The notes under the pieces were generated by a model. The model was not told the origin of the DNA, searched no databases, and was given only the letters and a program-made list of their open reading frames with translations. A program made the position numbers and the translations under genes. A stretch of DNA of 64,000 nucleotides from Sweltsa coloradensis (lineage: Eukaryota > Arthropoda > Insecta > Plecoptera > Chloroperlidae): contig JAMZAV010000025.1 of NCBI GenBank assembly GCA_024449915.1, positions 808,001 through 872,000 of the forward strand, written 5' to 3'. Below are positions 47,400 to 59,004 of this stretch, one piece after another. Numbering within the stretch: position 1 is the first letter of the stretch; each line of letters starts with the position of its first letter.

Positions 47400-48740
47400 A
47401 CAGCAAGTAAAATTACTTATTACGCCCGCTGTAATGACTTCAGAGTGCTCAAAATGTATTTATTATATTTGGGAACTACATCAGAAATGTCTGCCAAAAT
47501 AATGTATATCCATTCATACTCATGCAAGAGTAGACTAGTTTATTATTTGAATCAAATAAATGTAATAATGTTTATAAAATAAACCACGCAATCTTACCGA
47601 GTTTAATGGGCCCCTACGCCAGGCCTGGTTTAATCGAATCCCACTGTTTTACGTATACCTATTGTATTTCTTCGTAATATGTTGAATAATGTGTGAATGC
47701 GACCGATGAATGATAATTATGATTTTTAATGATACAGTTTTAGATTGTAATTACATTTCCAATATATGATATCAACCCGTAATGTGAGTTGGTATTATTA
47801 TATCAAGTAATTAATTTAAAGGCCTGTCTTCATCCTTAATTGTTTCTTACATTAATACTTCCATCAATCAGTCGTTTCAAAATAATTAAGTACGATCAAC
47901 GGTTCGATCTGGGAAGGAGCCGCTTTGAAACCACGTACGTTAGTGAAATCAATCACAGTTTAGCCGAGAGAGAAATGCTCAATTGAGAGCAATATTTCTC
48001 TTGTAATTACCTAGCTACTGTTATTAATAAATAAATTGTGACATTCCTACAAATCACTCCTCCAGTGTGTAAGTTTGTAGCTGCCTTGTTTTTATTTTAA
48101 TGTGTGGATACTTTTGTTTGGCGTCGGAGTATTTTTATCTTAACGTCAGTCTGGGTTAACGAAAACCAATCCTCTTAAAAACTAGAAGGGTGGCTTCATA
48201 TATTAATTTCTCTAGAATAATATTCCGACTCCACCTTTTTTTCTCAGGAATATAGTTTGATAGCACGATTTTGGTTGCGTCGTCGTAAGGACCCAGTTGA
48301 TTTACTCTTCAGTAAGGGGCCCCTATAGGAACTGATGACAAGCACATGGTTGTATTTTTAAAGTGGAGGGATTATAGAATGTCGAGCTTTTGGAGTGTTA
48401 TCCTAAGCGGGCCTCATTAAAGAGCAGACTGAAAGAGAAATTACATAAACAACCCTTTTGATTCTTTAAGACTGGGGGAGATTCGGCGCCATATTTCTGT
48501 CATACCGTTTCGCCACTTGAGTTATGACGGCAAAATAGAAGAGTATTGTTATATTCTGTTGCTACTGTAGTAGTGTAGTAGTGTAGTGGATCGTTATACC
48601 TGGATATATTTTAAAAAATCGTGTATTATAAATATAGTAAATATTTAATTTCATAGAGGTTCTACTGTGGATAGTGGTATCTACAGTTAACTACATAAGC
48701 TTACTGTATCAAATGGAAATAAATTGAATTGAGTTGAGTT
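47400..48740. other. Non-coding stretch
   Basis: No gene or repeat recognised. Part of this may be decayed retrotransposon sequence continuing from 47.39 kb. Confidence 0.4.
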
Positions 48741-48744
48741 CAAT

Positions 48745-48850
48745 GATAGCACAAGACTCCTAATTTGAGATGTCTACGTGTCAATCCCGACAAGCGGCAA
48801 TCCTGAGCGAAGGTTTTCTCCTATGTTTTCTTCAGTCGATCTATGACATG
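48745..48850 (+). repeat. SINE body fragment
   Basis: TCAATCCCGACAAGCGGCAA, then TCCTGAGCGAAGGTTTTCTCC and ATGTTTTCTTCAGTCGAT, follow the family order. The B box is only partly retained. Confidence 0.5.
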
Positions 48851-49030
48851 ATGAAGTTGAGCGCGAAACATTACTATAATGATTTTGCTTAATACTTATT
48901 TATTTTATTTATCAATTAATACGTATAACAGCTAATCGATGGTAAGGTATAATGAAATCGAGACTAGCTAAGGAGAGGAAAGATGAAGAAATGTTTCAAC
49001 TAGATCAGTCTGCGGATTGATAACATAATT

Positions 49031-49067
<37 letters not shown>

Positions 49068-49068
49068 A
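49031..49068. repeat. (GATGAC)n microsatellite
   Basis: Six near-perfect GACGAT hexamers in a row. The Val/Ile-repeat frame on the minus strand is an artefact. Confidence 0.95.
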
Positions 49069-49249
49069 AAGAACACGTAACTTTCAGAACATAAGTAGTC
49101 GTAATTCCGTGTTGGAACCACTTTTAACTGAAGAAGGTATATTAATATTTTGTCAGATGATTCGGGACGCCATGATTTACTGGCGGGTCGACTTCTATCA
49201 TTCATCTGTTTTCTGGTTCCGGTTTCTGGTTTGTCGTCTCTCACGGCTG

Positions 49250-51390
49250 AACAAATTAAGTGAGAGTATCAAGAGTTAGGATTTTAAGTGATGGAATATT
49301 CAGCCACGTTTCTTCCATTAAGCCACTTCTAATTTAACTCTCGTATATGGAGTCGAGTGATGCCAAAATCTTACCCATCATTACAGTTTACTGCTAGTTT
49401 AGAGGAGCAAGCCATGCTCTTTATGCAACATTGCAATACTCAGCCTTATTGTTACATGTTTAATACTTTACCTTATCTCAGAATTAAATTTGAATGAAAC
49501 TATCATGACACTTTACACAAATAATTGATTTTTAACATTTTTAAATTTTCAAGCTTATAGATTCGGTAAAAATAGACAAAAACACCAAAAATGAGTGTGC
49601 ATTTTCTAAAATTATTTCAGATAATTATTATTGACAATCGGCCATGATAGGGCGTACATTTATCGATTATTAACCCGCTTATGTAATTGGTCACGACTGC
49701 AGGAATCCGATTATATCAAAGATCAAATCTGTTCACTCACTCACAACACCCTTAGTAAGAATTACGAATTACTTCTACTTTGCTGAGATGAGATCCATTC
49801 TTTCCTGGAACGTTGGTGTAAGTTCTTCCCCTATGCTCCGATAACAATGATATCTGGATTGGATTGTGGTGGTAGACATTTTGGAAGTTCAGGAAGATAA
49901 AGAAAGATTGGCTCCACTGGTTATGTATATTAAGAGGTTTCAGGAAGACCTCGTACGCTATGGTCCCTTACGTGCTGACTCACTTTTTTACTTATCTCGG
50001 AATACATAACTCCTTAAATATGTCATGTTCTAGATTTCCGAGTATAGAGAGAAGCCAACTTTGTGTTTTTATATTAAATGTAAACCAAGTCGATTCCATA
50101 TACGATTAGATCGCGGAAAGATAGAATATTCTGTATACGATAGACTTTTAAAATTAATCTTTCCAAAGGATTTCTATATCACCTCTGTTCACAATCTTGT
50201 AGCAAGCTCTTATCTCATTCACTCCTTCACACTACGCTGTATTGTCACTTCAATTTTTAAATCAAACCCATCACTTACTAACTTGTAACTAGGAGTTTTC
50301 ATTTTTCAAAGTTAAAATTCAAACTTGACATAAATCTGTGACTTGTTTTCGTAGAAGATTCTACAAGATGTGTGAGAGCTTGTGTTTGTTTTCTTGTAAT
50401 CAACGTGTGATAGTGTGGTGAACACGTGAAACCATCAACTCTCTTAAGAGACGACGTAATATTTGGAATGCCTATTACATCAGGTACATATTGATCACCG
50501 TAAGATAATTTTATTGTTCATAATAGATCAATACATTAAAATACATTGAGAACTCAGCAATCATGTCATACGCTCATCATTCTTAATAATTCTTATCAGT
50601 GTAAATGTGCGTTACTTTAAATGTTGAGAACATAGGCATATAATATTATTTTGAATTGAAAATAGAAATATCTGTATTGTTCCTCAACATTATTATTATT
50701 GGTGGTACCTATTATTTAATAAAATAAAATATGATATTAAAAATGTGAAAAACGAAACCCTTCCAGACAAACGATAAGTGGCCATGAGGGTGTCCTAGTA
50801 ATCACAGAACAGGCCCCGTTGTGCTCCATATAATGCGAAACCCTCCCAGCTAAGTCCCTAAAACCATGGAGTATTGAAAGGTTCTATACTCACTACTCAG
50901 TGTTAAAACTAATCAAAACTTTACACTTAAACAAACGAAAATACCGACGCCATTCAATTAAAAATAATAACAAAAATAAAGCAGCAAAATAATAAAAAAT
51001 AAAGCAAAAATATTTTCTTTAGTATATCTATTGTAGAAGTTACCCCTATTATGTCTCAGGCACATGCTCTGAGGCCAACATATTATACTGTAATTGTTTA
51101 TACTATATTTCTCAGCGATTCCACACTATAACCGCAATATGTTTAGTAAGTGGCCCTTAAAACCTCTATATGATAGAAACGCCTCAAAATATTTCTTTAC
51201 GTATATAAAAACAATCGCAATCATGAATCGAGTCTTAATAGGCCTACCTCTCTTCTAACGTGGTCATTTATTTGATGTGATTCCAGTTGACGTAGCAGTA
51301 ACACCCTCACACCACTAAAAATATCGTGTGTAAATAATTCTATCTAGTTTTACAATTTATTTGTATAGAAATAAAACTGAGAGGAAATGC
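49250..51390. other. AT-rich stretch upstream of the candidate promoter
   Basis: No coding frame or named repeat. It probably holds 5' flanking sequence of the gene that follows. Confidence 0.4.
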
Positions 51391-51419
51391 CTACGTGTAT
51401 AGTTTAGTTTTGACAATGC

Positions 51420-51640
51420 TACGTACCTACACGCATGCACACGTGTGTACACGCCACAGCCACGCCGCGCCGCTTGCTCGCTCAGCTTCGCGCGAGAGAG
51501 AGAGACGCCGAACGGTTTTAGCGCGTTTTTATTTAGATCTATGTTTTATCTGTTTTTTGTTTTTTTTAGCCGCTTCCGAGTGTGAGTGTGTGTGTGTGAG
51601 CCACAGCTCCGAACTCAGTCAGGACTGAACTGTCATTCAT
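51420..51640 (+). promoter_or_regulatory. CpG-rich promoter-like block with initiator
   Basis: CpG density jumps here against an AT-rich background (for example ACGCCGCGCCGC and CTTCGCGCGAGAGAGAG), and the GAGA run could bind GAGA-type factors. ACTCAGTCA holds the arthropod initiator TCAGT with A+1 at 51617. From +28 to +33 the sequence is AAACGC, matching four of six positions of the DPE consensus RGWYVT. No TATA box lies at -30. Downstream, on the same strand, are a consensus donor and the coding exon at 52.3 kb, which supports a plus-strand start. A (GT)n run is included. Confidence 0.5.
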
Positions 51641-51913
51641 ATCAAACGCGCATGAGCATAGGAATTAGTTACGTGTTTTTGTGGATTGTTGTATTCGAAA
51701 TGATTTTTTTAAATTGATAATTTTCTATGTGACGAGTAAACTGTTTCTTTTTAAGGAGTTAAATAGAACTAAACGTTGGTGAATAAACTAATATAGGCCT
51801 AGTTGAGTTTTTTTTAAAAATCATTGCGCTTTTTACTTTGCTTTTCGGAAAAAGGGCATTTAAAACAAAACTACATAAATACATACAATCCGACGCTGTA
51901 AAACGTGTTTCTG
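51617..51913 (+). other. Putative 5' untranslated exon
   Basis: From the candidate initiator, the sequence runs to a consensus donor, TTTCTG|GTGAGT, with the intron starting at 51914. The matching acceptor is TTATTTACAG at 52242-52251, which leaves a 338-nt intron. No long frame is present in the exon, consistent with 5' UTR. Both boundaries are predictions from motifs only. Confidence 0.35.
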
Positions 51914-52320
51914 GTGAGTCAACGTTAAAGGGTGGCATTTCTACACAACAAGTGTTTTTAATAGATCATGGGTTTGAATTAAAACGTTGTTAATTCTTAT
52001 TCGTAATTTTATTCTTGAATTATCCTGGTAAAGAAATATGACAGTGTACTTTGTACGTTGTGCTTAACGATGACATTCTGATGTGAGTGAAACAAAAAAT
52101 AAAACTGATATAATATGAAATCAAGTTCAATAGAATACAAGTTCAGATCAAGTTCAAAATAAATATGATGTTTTCTTGTACCGAAGTTTGTTTTCCGTAG
52201 AGGTGCAGTATTCTGACAATTTTGAACATCCCTTTACAATATTATTTACAGTCGGTCAGATTCGAATGCAATACCCACGCTTTGAATAAAAATAATAATT
52301 ATACTATATTCCAAACCATA

Positions 52321-52608
52321 ATGACTAATAGTGACTTGATGATTATGGATAATGAGACAAACAGACAAGACGGCTGCAACGAGCGGGTTTCTAGCGTTGA
52401 CGCGCACCGCTCGTCGGTGACACCGAAATACACAATCGAGAAGACGTTTGCCACCTGCGCGGGGGGTGTGCTAGTGAATAACTCCAGCTCTAACTCAATA
52501 TCACTGTTTCAACTCGCACAGCACAATTTTAATAATTCCGATAGTGTTTCGTCGAAACCGCGCTCTCCGCATGAATCAGAACACTCGGCTCACGACAGCA
52601 ATCAGATG
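52321..52608 (+). CDS. First coding exon of an unrecognised gene (partial)
   Basis: The exon begins after a pyrimidine-rich acceptor ending TTATTTACAG (52251). I chose the ATG at 52321 because 96 codons then run exactly to a strong donor, CAGATG|GTACGT (intron from 52609), leaving phase 0. An in-frame TTG at 52222 would fall in the intron. The protein is hydrophilic and rich in Ser and Asn, with SVTPKYTIEKTF near residue 35, NNSSSNSISLFQLAQHNF near residue 60 and a charged KPRSPHESEHSAHDSNQM end. There is no signal peptide or membrane segment. Its composition and GC-richer codons resemble disordered N-termini of animal transcription factors, but I recognise no family. A CpG-rich promoter block lies 0.7 kb upstream. 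No later exon was identified. Confidence 0.6.
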
Positions 52609-55455
52609 GTACGTACTATAGCATGTATTTGTTATTATTATTACAATGTGTTTATTCCTTAAATTCCTTCAAAGATGCGATATCTAGTTTTTTCGCGGGC
52701 GCCTATAACTTAAACCAATATATTTGTTCATTTTGAAAGGTTTTCCAAAGTACTTTTTCTTTCTTTTCCGTTTATTTTTTTAATTCAAGTAACTATTATT
52801 GTATTTAGTTTATTATGTATTAACTTGAACTTCTTATGAATTATTTCTAGATTTTCCCATTACCGGTATATACAATTCAGTTACAATTTGTAGTAAAATT
52901 ATTTAATCTGTTCATTAACAACTACTGTGTTTTACTATTTAGTCTTTTGTAAATTATACAAATATCATAAATTATATTTTGTGCATTTGTTTTTTATTTA
53001 TTGTCTAAAATACAGTATAGTCCTGGTCACTTTAATTAATCAAACTAAAACAGAACACATCAAAGCAAAAAAACAAAACAATCGGCCAACGTCTGGAATG
53101 CTATCCATATGTAACAAAATAAAATAAATTAAAATACTTCATTCAATTTAATTGCAATATCTACACTGTATATTCAAACTATTAATTTTCTAGTATATCA
53201 CATAGGGCAAATTATGCTGCGTGACGTTCAAGTGACTGACTATGAAAGTGAGTTTGTTATTTTATTTATTTATTTATTGCAATTCAGAACTACGCTAACT
53301 TGACAAACAATGTTTGTAGACAAGTTTGTCTATTTGCATTTTCATTTCCATGCATTTTATTTATCACGGAATATACATAGTTTTATAATAGATGAAATTC
53401 CATCAATTTGTATCATCACAAATGTATATCCCATGCATTGTTGGTTTTCTGTATTACACTGTGAATTATTTTTTTGGGTATATTTCCTTTAAAATACAAA
53501 AAATACGTAAAAACTTTAATGTTATCGGACATTGCATTTGCAGTGCATTCATATTTGGATAATTGTTTTTGTTACCTAGTTCCTGTCATAAACGGTTAAT
53601 ATTACGAATGTTGTTGACATTAGTGTTGACTTACAACGATGACGTTATGTGCAGTTATGTTATACATGTTACTGACTCCAATGTAGGTAACTGCAACGTT
53701 ATTACATACCAACTGAACATAATGTGAGATGTGCACGTGTGCATGCATCTTTTAAAACATGTTCTTTGTTTCGCTGACACTTGCTTCGATAAGAAAAGAG
53801 ATTACCATTATAACCGGTAACCAACTCTTTAAAACAGATTACTGTGGCCATGTTTTTGCCTGACTATGCTTTCATGTTTTTTACAATAGTAGGAATTGCT
53901 CCTTGAACCGAAATGAATGGATATAGTAAACAAAAGTGAGACCGTTCTTGGCTCAAGGAATGGTAATTGATTTGCAAATTGCAACTTTTCATATAAACTC
54001 AAAGTTTAGCCTTATAATTTCATAGGTTTTAAACTTTATGTAAATTTGCCCGACGAAACTCATATACAAATTATTTTATATTTCTTAATTCCAAACGAGA
54101 AAAGGAGTAGATACATATGTATGTTTTGACACATACCGTTTTCGGTGTTATTTCTTAAAGGTTTATTCATTGACAATGTCTGATTGATGAACAAAACGAA
54201 ACTTTGGTGTAAAAGTCCTGGATTCGAACTTAAGACCGTGGCAATGCGGAGTCTGTCACACCCATGCTTGCTGTGCATGTCAACCTCTCCCAGTTCCAAT
54301 GCAATGCTTCATAAGTTATCGTTTAAATGTGTTAATATCTTGAGGTTTTATAGAAAATTAATACTTTTAGCTCATACGAACGCACAGGAGCATTCGTAGC
54401 ACAGAATTACAAGTAATGTTATGTTAAAATGCACAAAATCTTCATAAAAGATTATTTCCGATGACATCTTCTGATCCCTCCAGACAAGCTTCCAAACGTT
54501 ATTGGTAATGGTAGTCGTTGCACTTTGTTAGGTGCATTTTAAACGTTTTTTTAAAATGTGATTTATGTTTAATTTTCTAGTAATAAATTAATTAACATAG
54601 AAAAAATTACACAAATGAAAAATATAATTCCCTTCCCTTTTGACACAATATGCCTTTGATTCTTTACAAATATTTCACCATTTTGAAAATTTTTGTCTAA
54701 ATTAGGATCGATTTGTATTGCACGAGTGATTAATTTCTCTAAGTTCGATACCGAGGACTTGTTTAAGACAACTCTACTAATACAATACTACATTGTATAA
54801 TATAATAAACCACATGTAGTTCTGTACGAAACATGATATAGTGAATGAAATGAATGATGCCTAGTCCAACTCCAACGCCAACTCCTAGCCAGGCCATCCA
54901 TCCTCTGTACAATAACCGCCTTACAACCTATCGAGGCATGCACGTGTAAGGTTTAGGTTTAGAAAGAGACCTTTGTGCTCCCGATCCCTGAGTTGCTAAG
55001 GTTATCGTAGCTAGACCCTCGTCTGCCTGTTCTCTCTTCTTCTCCACAGATCAGACAGACATATCCTCTCAACGACGCTCCTCTTCTTATCAACGTTCGA
55101 CATGTCTTATCGTAATCGAGACTTGTGAAATATTGAAATTTGAGGGGAAGAGAATGATAGTGTTATAGTTGAATACTAGTCTTTACGATAGAAAAGTTTT
55201 GATAAATCAGCTGTAAACTATAATATAGTGAAATTATTGAGAGTTTTTCTTACCATGTTCACGGGAGACTTGACTTGATAGTGGGTTCAATCAATTCTAC
55301 ATGAAATGATCAAATTCAGTTGCATACAAAGCTCAATGCTCATTTCAAGTACGATACCCAGATTGTGTCACCGCAGTTTTACCTTACTTACGTGGTGATA
55401 AGGTTGAGGTCCAGGTCAATTTTGTTACATGACACTTTCAACATTCAAATCTGTC
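52609..55455 (+). other. Probable intron of the preceding gene
   Basis: Opens with the donor GTACGTACT. The sequence is AT-rich with no further exon that I can support, which fits a long first intron. A TTTA array lies near 53.26 kb. Confidence 0.4.
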
Positions 55456-55464
55456 TTGGTTATT

Positions 55465-55867
55465 GGATGAGCGAAGCGAAGACTTCAATTTCACTGACCC
55501 CTCAAACAATTTGTCTCGGGTGTTTTTTTCTCTTTTTTCTGTTTGTTCGTGCTCTACCGGGAAAACGGCTTATGCGATATTGATGAAAAATTGAGGGGAC
55601 CTTCGATTTCTCTGAACATAGACTTTCCACGTTTTTGGGTACAATCGATTAAATATTTCTTATGATAATCGACTACTTTTACGATTTTTTTTTCGATTTT
55701 TAATAAGATATTTTCGTGATATTTGGCAAACGGCTACTCCGATCTTGATGAAACTTTATGGGAACCTTGAAAATCACTTAAATTATATGTTTCATGATTT
55801 TAGAGACATTTGAAGAAATATTTCTCATAGAAACCGTACTTTTACGATTTTTTTAAAAAGCTCATCC
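55465..55867. mobile_element. Non-autonomous element with GGATGAGC ends, short copy
   Basis: Begins GGATGAGCGAAGCGAAGAC and ends GCTCATCC. It shares with 11605-12399 the ordered blocks TTCAATTTCAC.GACCCC, TCTACCGG, ATGCGAT.TTGATGAAAA, GGGGACCTTCGA, TTTTTGGGTACAATCGA, AATATTTCT.ATGA and GATATTTTCGTGA. An internal second unit (AAACGGCTACTCCGATCTTG) repeats the CGGC.AT.CGATCTTGATGAAA block. Flanking CAACGCG and AGCGAAGCGGCC follow. Lying within the presumed intron of the 52.3-kb gene, it shows the family is dispersed. Confidence 0.7.
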
Positions 55868-56372
55868 AGCAACGCGACTGGAAAAAGCGTTAGCGAAGCG
55901 GCCTAGTGTTTTGTTGGGTCGTCCGGCAAACTCGATCAAGACCTTCCTTCCCAGACGACCTATACCGTCTAGTAATCTAGTTGTCATCTGAAGTACGCAA
56001 GTCATCAACTGGGCAGTTTCCAGTTTTCCTAAAAATGAATGATGGCAAATTACTTCGTATGTTCCTTCTGTAAACCTTTTTGCAGAGAAAAGTTTAGATT
56101 TAATGTTAAAATGATCAGTTACTTCTCTTGGTGGCTTTTGTCCCGTATGTAGACGTACTATTTATTGTAAATATCGCATGAAATATATGATAAATTCGGT
56201 TTCTTTCTCTACACCGTTGTGTCAATTAACGAGCTTAAAATGATTGTATACGTACTTTACATTTTAACAAGTGGTAGATTCTTTCAAAATTGGTTTCGAG
56301 GCTTCAGTTGCAGGTCTCTAAATTGGTGTTTGGTTTGTTGTTTAGTATAAGGGCGCGTCAACCGTTCGGTCA

Positions 56373-56631
56373 TAATACGCATAAGAGGAAGGAAGGAAGG
56401 GAAAGGGTTTTTACGTCGTGGTCGTCATCGTCTTTGTCATCGTTCGTGTTATCACTGTCGTCGTCAGGGGGGCGACGACGACTACCAGAGCTCGCCTCTA
56501 GTTTCGGGGAGTAATATACTCCCCTACTTAGCCTACTAGCCGATGTTTGTGAGATAAACTTTGCCTCTTTCTCGCATTTTTCAATCAGTAGAGCCATGTT
56601 CTGGGCCAAATTGTACCCCAGCCTCAGACGG
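56373..56631 (-). CDS. Candidate coding exon, minus strand, product unknown
   Basis: On the minus strand an AG (TTGAGTTGAGCAG) precedes a frame that stays open for 86 codons to TAG. It starts VYRLRLGYNLAQNMALLIEK, continues CEKEAKFISQTSASRLSRG and VYYSPKLEASSGSRRRPPDD, and ends in an acidic Asp-rich run DDKDDDDHD. GTAAAAAC after that run (about 56409) could be a donor. The N-terminal part looks like an amphipathic helix and is not low complexity. An ATG in fair context (AGAACATGG) could instead start the protein at 56597. The acceptor lacks a good pyrimidine tract. I know no matching family. Confidence 0.3.
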
Positions 56632-56949
56632 TAAACCTGCTCAACTCAAGTATCGTCACCTTACGAAATAATCAGGACATTAAAGAAGTAACATCTCACT
56701 TCATGAATCACACTTTCGTCCTGATTACCCGCCGCAGCAGATCAAACACGACTGGCCTGAAAGTGATGGAAATAGATGCATGACATTGTGTCCATTGATT
56801 TCTCGAGCTCAATGACTTTCGTGCGAAATAATTGCTCCTATTGCGAATCACGGCCTACGTGCGTTTTACTTTCAACAGCCCCGAAACGTGAATGGGTGTC
56901 TTAAAACAAAACAAAGAGGATATTATATTATACATTTTTTTTGAAATTA

Positions 56950-57130
56950 GGATTCCGGAGAAAAAACAAAATGGCCGCCTAGGCGAAGAAAACAAGTGTG
57001 TCGTTTCGCGAGGCGGTCACATTATGGTCGTATCGTATGCTCTAAGTATTTCTTTCAATCGTGAATTGACAACGTGTCGTTGATACTTGTGGCGACTATA
57101 AAAGGTCGAAAAACATCGATCGTTTCACAC
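56950..57130 (+). promoter_or_regulatory. TATA-box core promoter candidate
   Basis: CTATAAAAGG places TATAAAA at 57097-57103, and a TTTCACAC initiator-like site puts A+1 at 57127, exactly 30 nt downstream as expected for a TATA promoter. Upstream are AAAATGGCCGCC (a YY1/Pho-like core) and several CpGs (TTTCGCGAGGCGG). A short frame follows the start (ATG at 57133, 36 codons to TAA), with a possible donor GCG|GTAAAA at about 57170. The minus-strand candidate exon lies about 0.3 kb upstream, so the block could also be bidirectional. Confidence 0.4.
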
Positions 57131-57562
57131 GGATGCATTCGACGTTTTGCTCATTGGGAACACCTAGCGGTAAAACTAAAGACATCGTTTGCAGTTTGCA
57201 CTTACTTCTGCAGTTTAATTTGAAAGTTGACTTAGATTTATAAAGATAATTACTACGATTTCCATTATTTTACACGAAGCCACGAAAACATTTTTAAAAC
57301 TAGATTTTAATTTTTAAGTGGTGCAATGTCTGAACATATACCCCACTATACCAGGTTGACATCAGTTCAGTGGTAGCAACTAACTAATTAACATCGATAA
57401 TTAAATAAAATACAATCCCACAAAAAATAAAGAACATTTTAATTAACAGGATAAAAAATAAATCAAGTACAATGTATAGCATCAGCTGTATATGTATGTA
57501 CCCAACCGATGCACAATGTTATGCGTCTCTCATATGTGAACACGTGTGAATAGTAGTAGGGA

Positions 57563-57579
57563 GGGGGGGGGGGGGGGGT
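57563..57579. repeat. G17 homopolymer
   Basis: Uninterrupted run of 17 G. Confidence 0.97.
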
Positions 57580-58187
57580 TAACGCTCCTATAGCCATAGA
57601 TGTACTTTTGTCTGGAGGTTTACAAATTGTGTTTTAACATGTGTAAGAGAGAATATAATGTGAAAACGATTGTAAGAAGAGAGTAGGTGTGTACTGCGCT
57701 GCAGTTATAGAAGTGTGTATATTTTGCTGATTTGCATAAGAAATGCACAATAATATTTCATACTTTCAACTATGCATATTTCTTGAGTGTGCAAGCGAAT
57801 ACGTTACTGTTGATTACAAATGAAGAAATTAGAATCATCCAAGTTCATTGTGCAAAGTTATACGGATGCGATAAAAGATTAATAACTCGCCTGTTTCCTG
57901 AATAGGGAAAATTCCCATTGCTACAAAAACAAGCTATATGGAAAATTGAGCGGGGGACTTTGTAGCTTATTTCACTTGCGTTTCAGGTTCTAAGCTTACT
58001 TCTTTGTTGGATACATTTATTGGATGAAACGGGTTTAAGTGGAAGGTTGGCCTAACAACAGTGGCACATCGCAGAATTCATCCCATCCGAAACTTACACT
58101 TTTCTCTCATTTATTTTTTAAATACCCTTGAAGATCCAAAATTAAGTTTTTGGGAAAGTTGTTTCTGCTCCCGAAACAAAATGACTA

Positions 58188-58470
58188 CTGCAAAGAGCTC
58201 ATTTTGAATTTCCCTATAACACTCTCCTGTTTTGTTTAGTTCGCTCTCTACCCGTAACGGACGAACTGCTTCTCCAATATTTTTACAGTTTTAGAGAATC
58301 TTCGATATGCGTCCTACCTAAATCTTACAAGATTTTAACTCCAATCATAGAACAATTTCTAAATCACACTTTTACGCAATTTTCACTATTTTGTTCGCTC
58401 TCTGCCGGACAAGCGGCTATACTGTGATTTTGATAACATTTTCAGGGAACCTTTGAAACTTTGAAACTTC
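58188..58470. repeat. Divergent relative of the GGATGAGC element
   Basis: Two internal units begin TTCGCTCTCTACCCGTAACG and TTCGCTCTCTGCCGGACAAG. Each is followed by weakened versions of the GATTTTGAT and GGGA.CCTT(T/C)GAAA blocks known from the 11.6 and 55.5-kb copies. The ends are not preserved. Confidence 0.5.
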
Positions 58471-58561
58471 TACATGCAATGTTGCAACGTCTTTAATACT
58501 AATTATTTTCAAAGCGTACAAAGCTTGGTGCTGGAGTACACCTTGTGATATGTCTGTCACT

Positions 58562-58585
58562 CCCCCCCCCCCCCCCCCCCCCCCC
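58562..58585. repeat. C24 homopolymer
   Basis: Uninterrupted run of 24 C, the longest single-base G/C run in the window. Confidence 0.97.
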
Positions 58586-58804
58586 ACCGACCACTTTAAG
58601 CGCGCTTTCCAACAGAACTCAAGTCAGTTTCTGACATTGTACCAATCCCCACTTCATATTCTAAAACTCAGTGGTGTGAACAAGTCTAATTAGCCACGCC
58701 CACTGGGTTAAAGACCAATACCAACCCATACATTCAAAGTATCGCAACAATCCCGGCTTGAGGCGGTTAAGAAACTATCAGTTAGGTTGGTATTAAGCCA
58801 AGTG

Positions 58805-59000
58805 TCCTCACCTGATGACGTCGGATCAGTCACCTGACTCTGTGGCTACTATACTATAGACCAATTAAGGTAAGACAACCAACTACGCCATCAAGCAAAG
58901 ACGTTTGGTTGTCTCCAGATGAAAACCTTAGGTTGGTCAAGGTGCAATCTCACAGAGTTTACAACAGGTGCAAGGTGACAACCTGACAACACCTGTCTCG
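58805..59000. promoter_or_regulatory. Cluster of CAGGTG/CACCTG E-boxes
   Basis: Four identical E-box hexamers lie within 190 bp, at 58809, 58831, 58965 and 58990. Intervening sequence adds GATGACGTCGG (half CRE) and repeated AGGTTGGT or ACCAACT motifs. CAGGTG is the core of Snail/Zeb and E-protein sites in animals. Homotypic clustering like this is a property of some enhancers, but the function here is inferred only from motif density. Confidence 0.3.
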
Positions 59001-59004
59001 CAAG

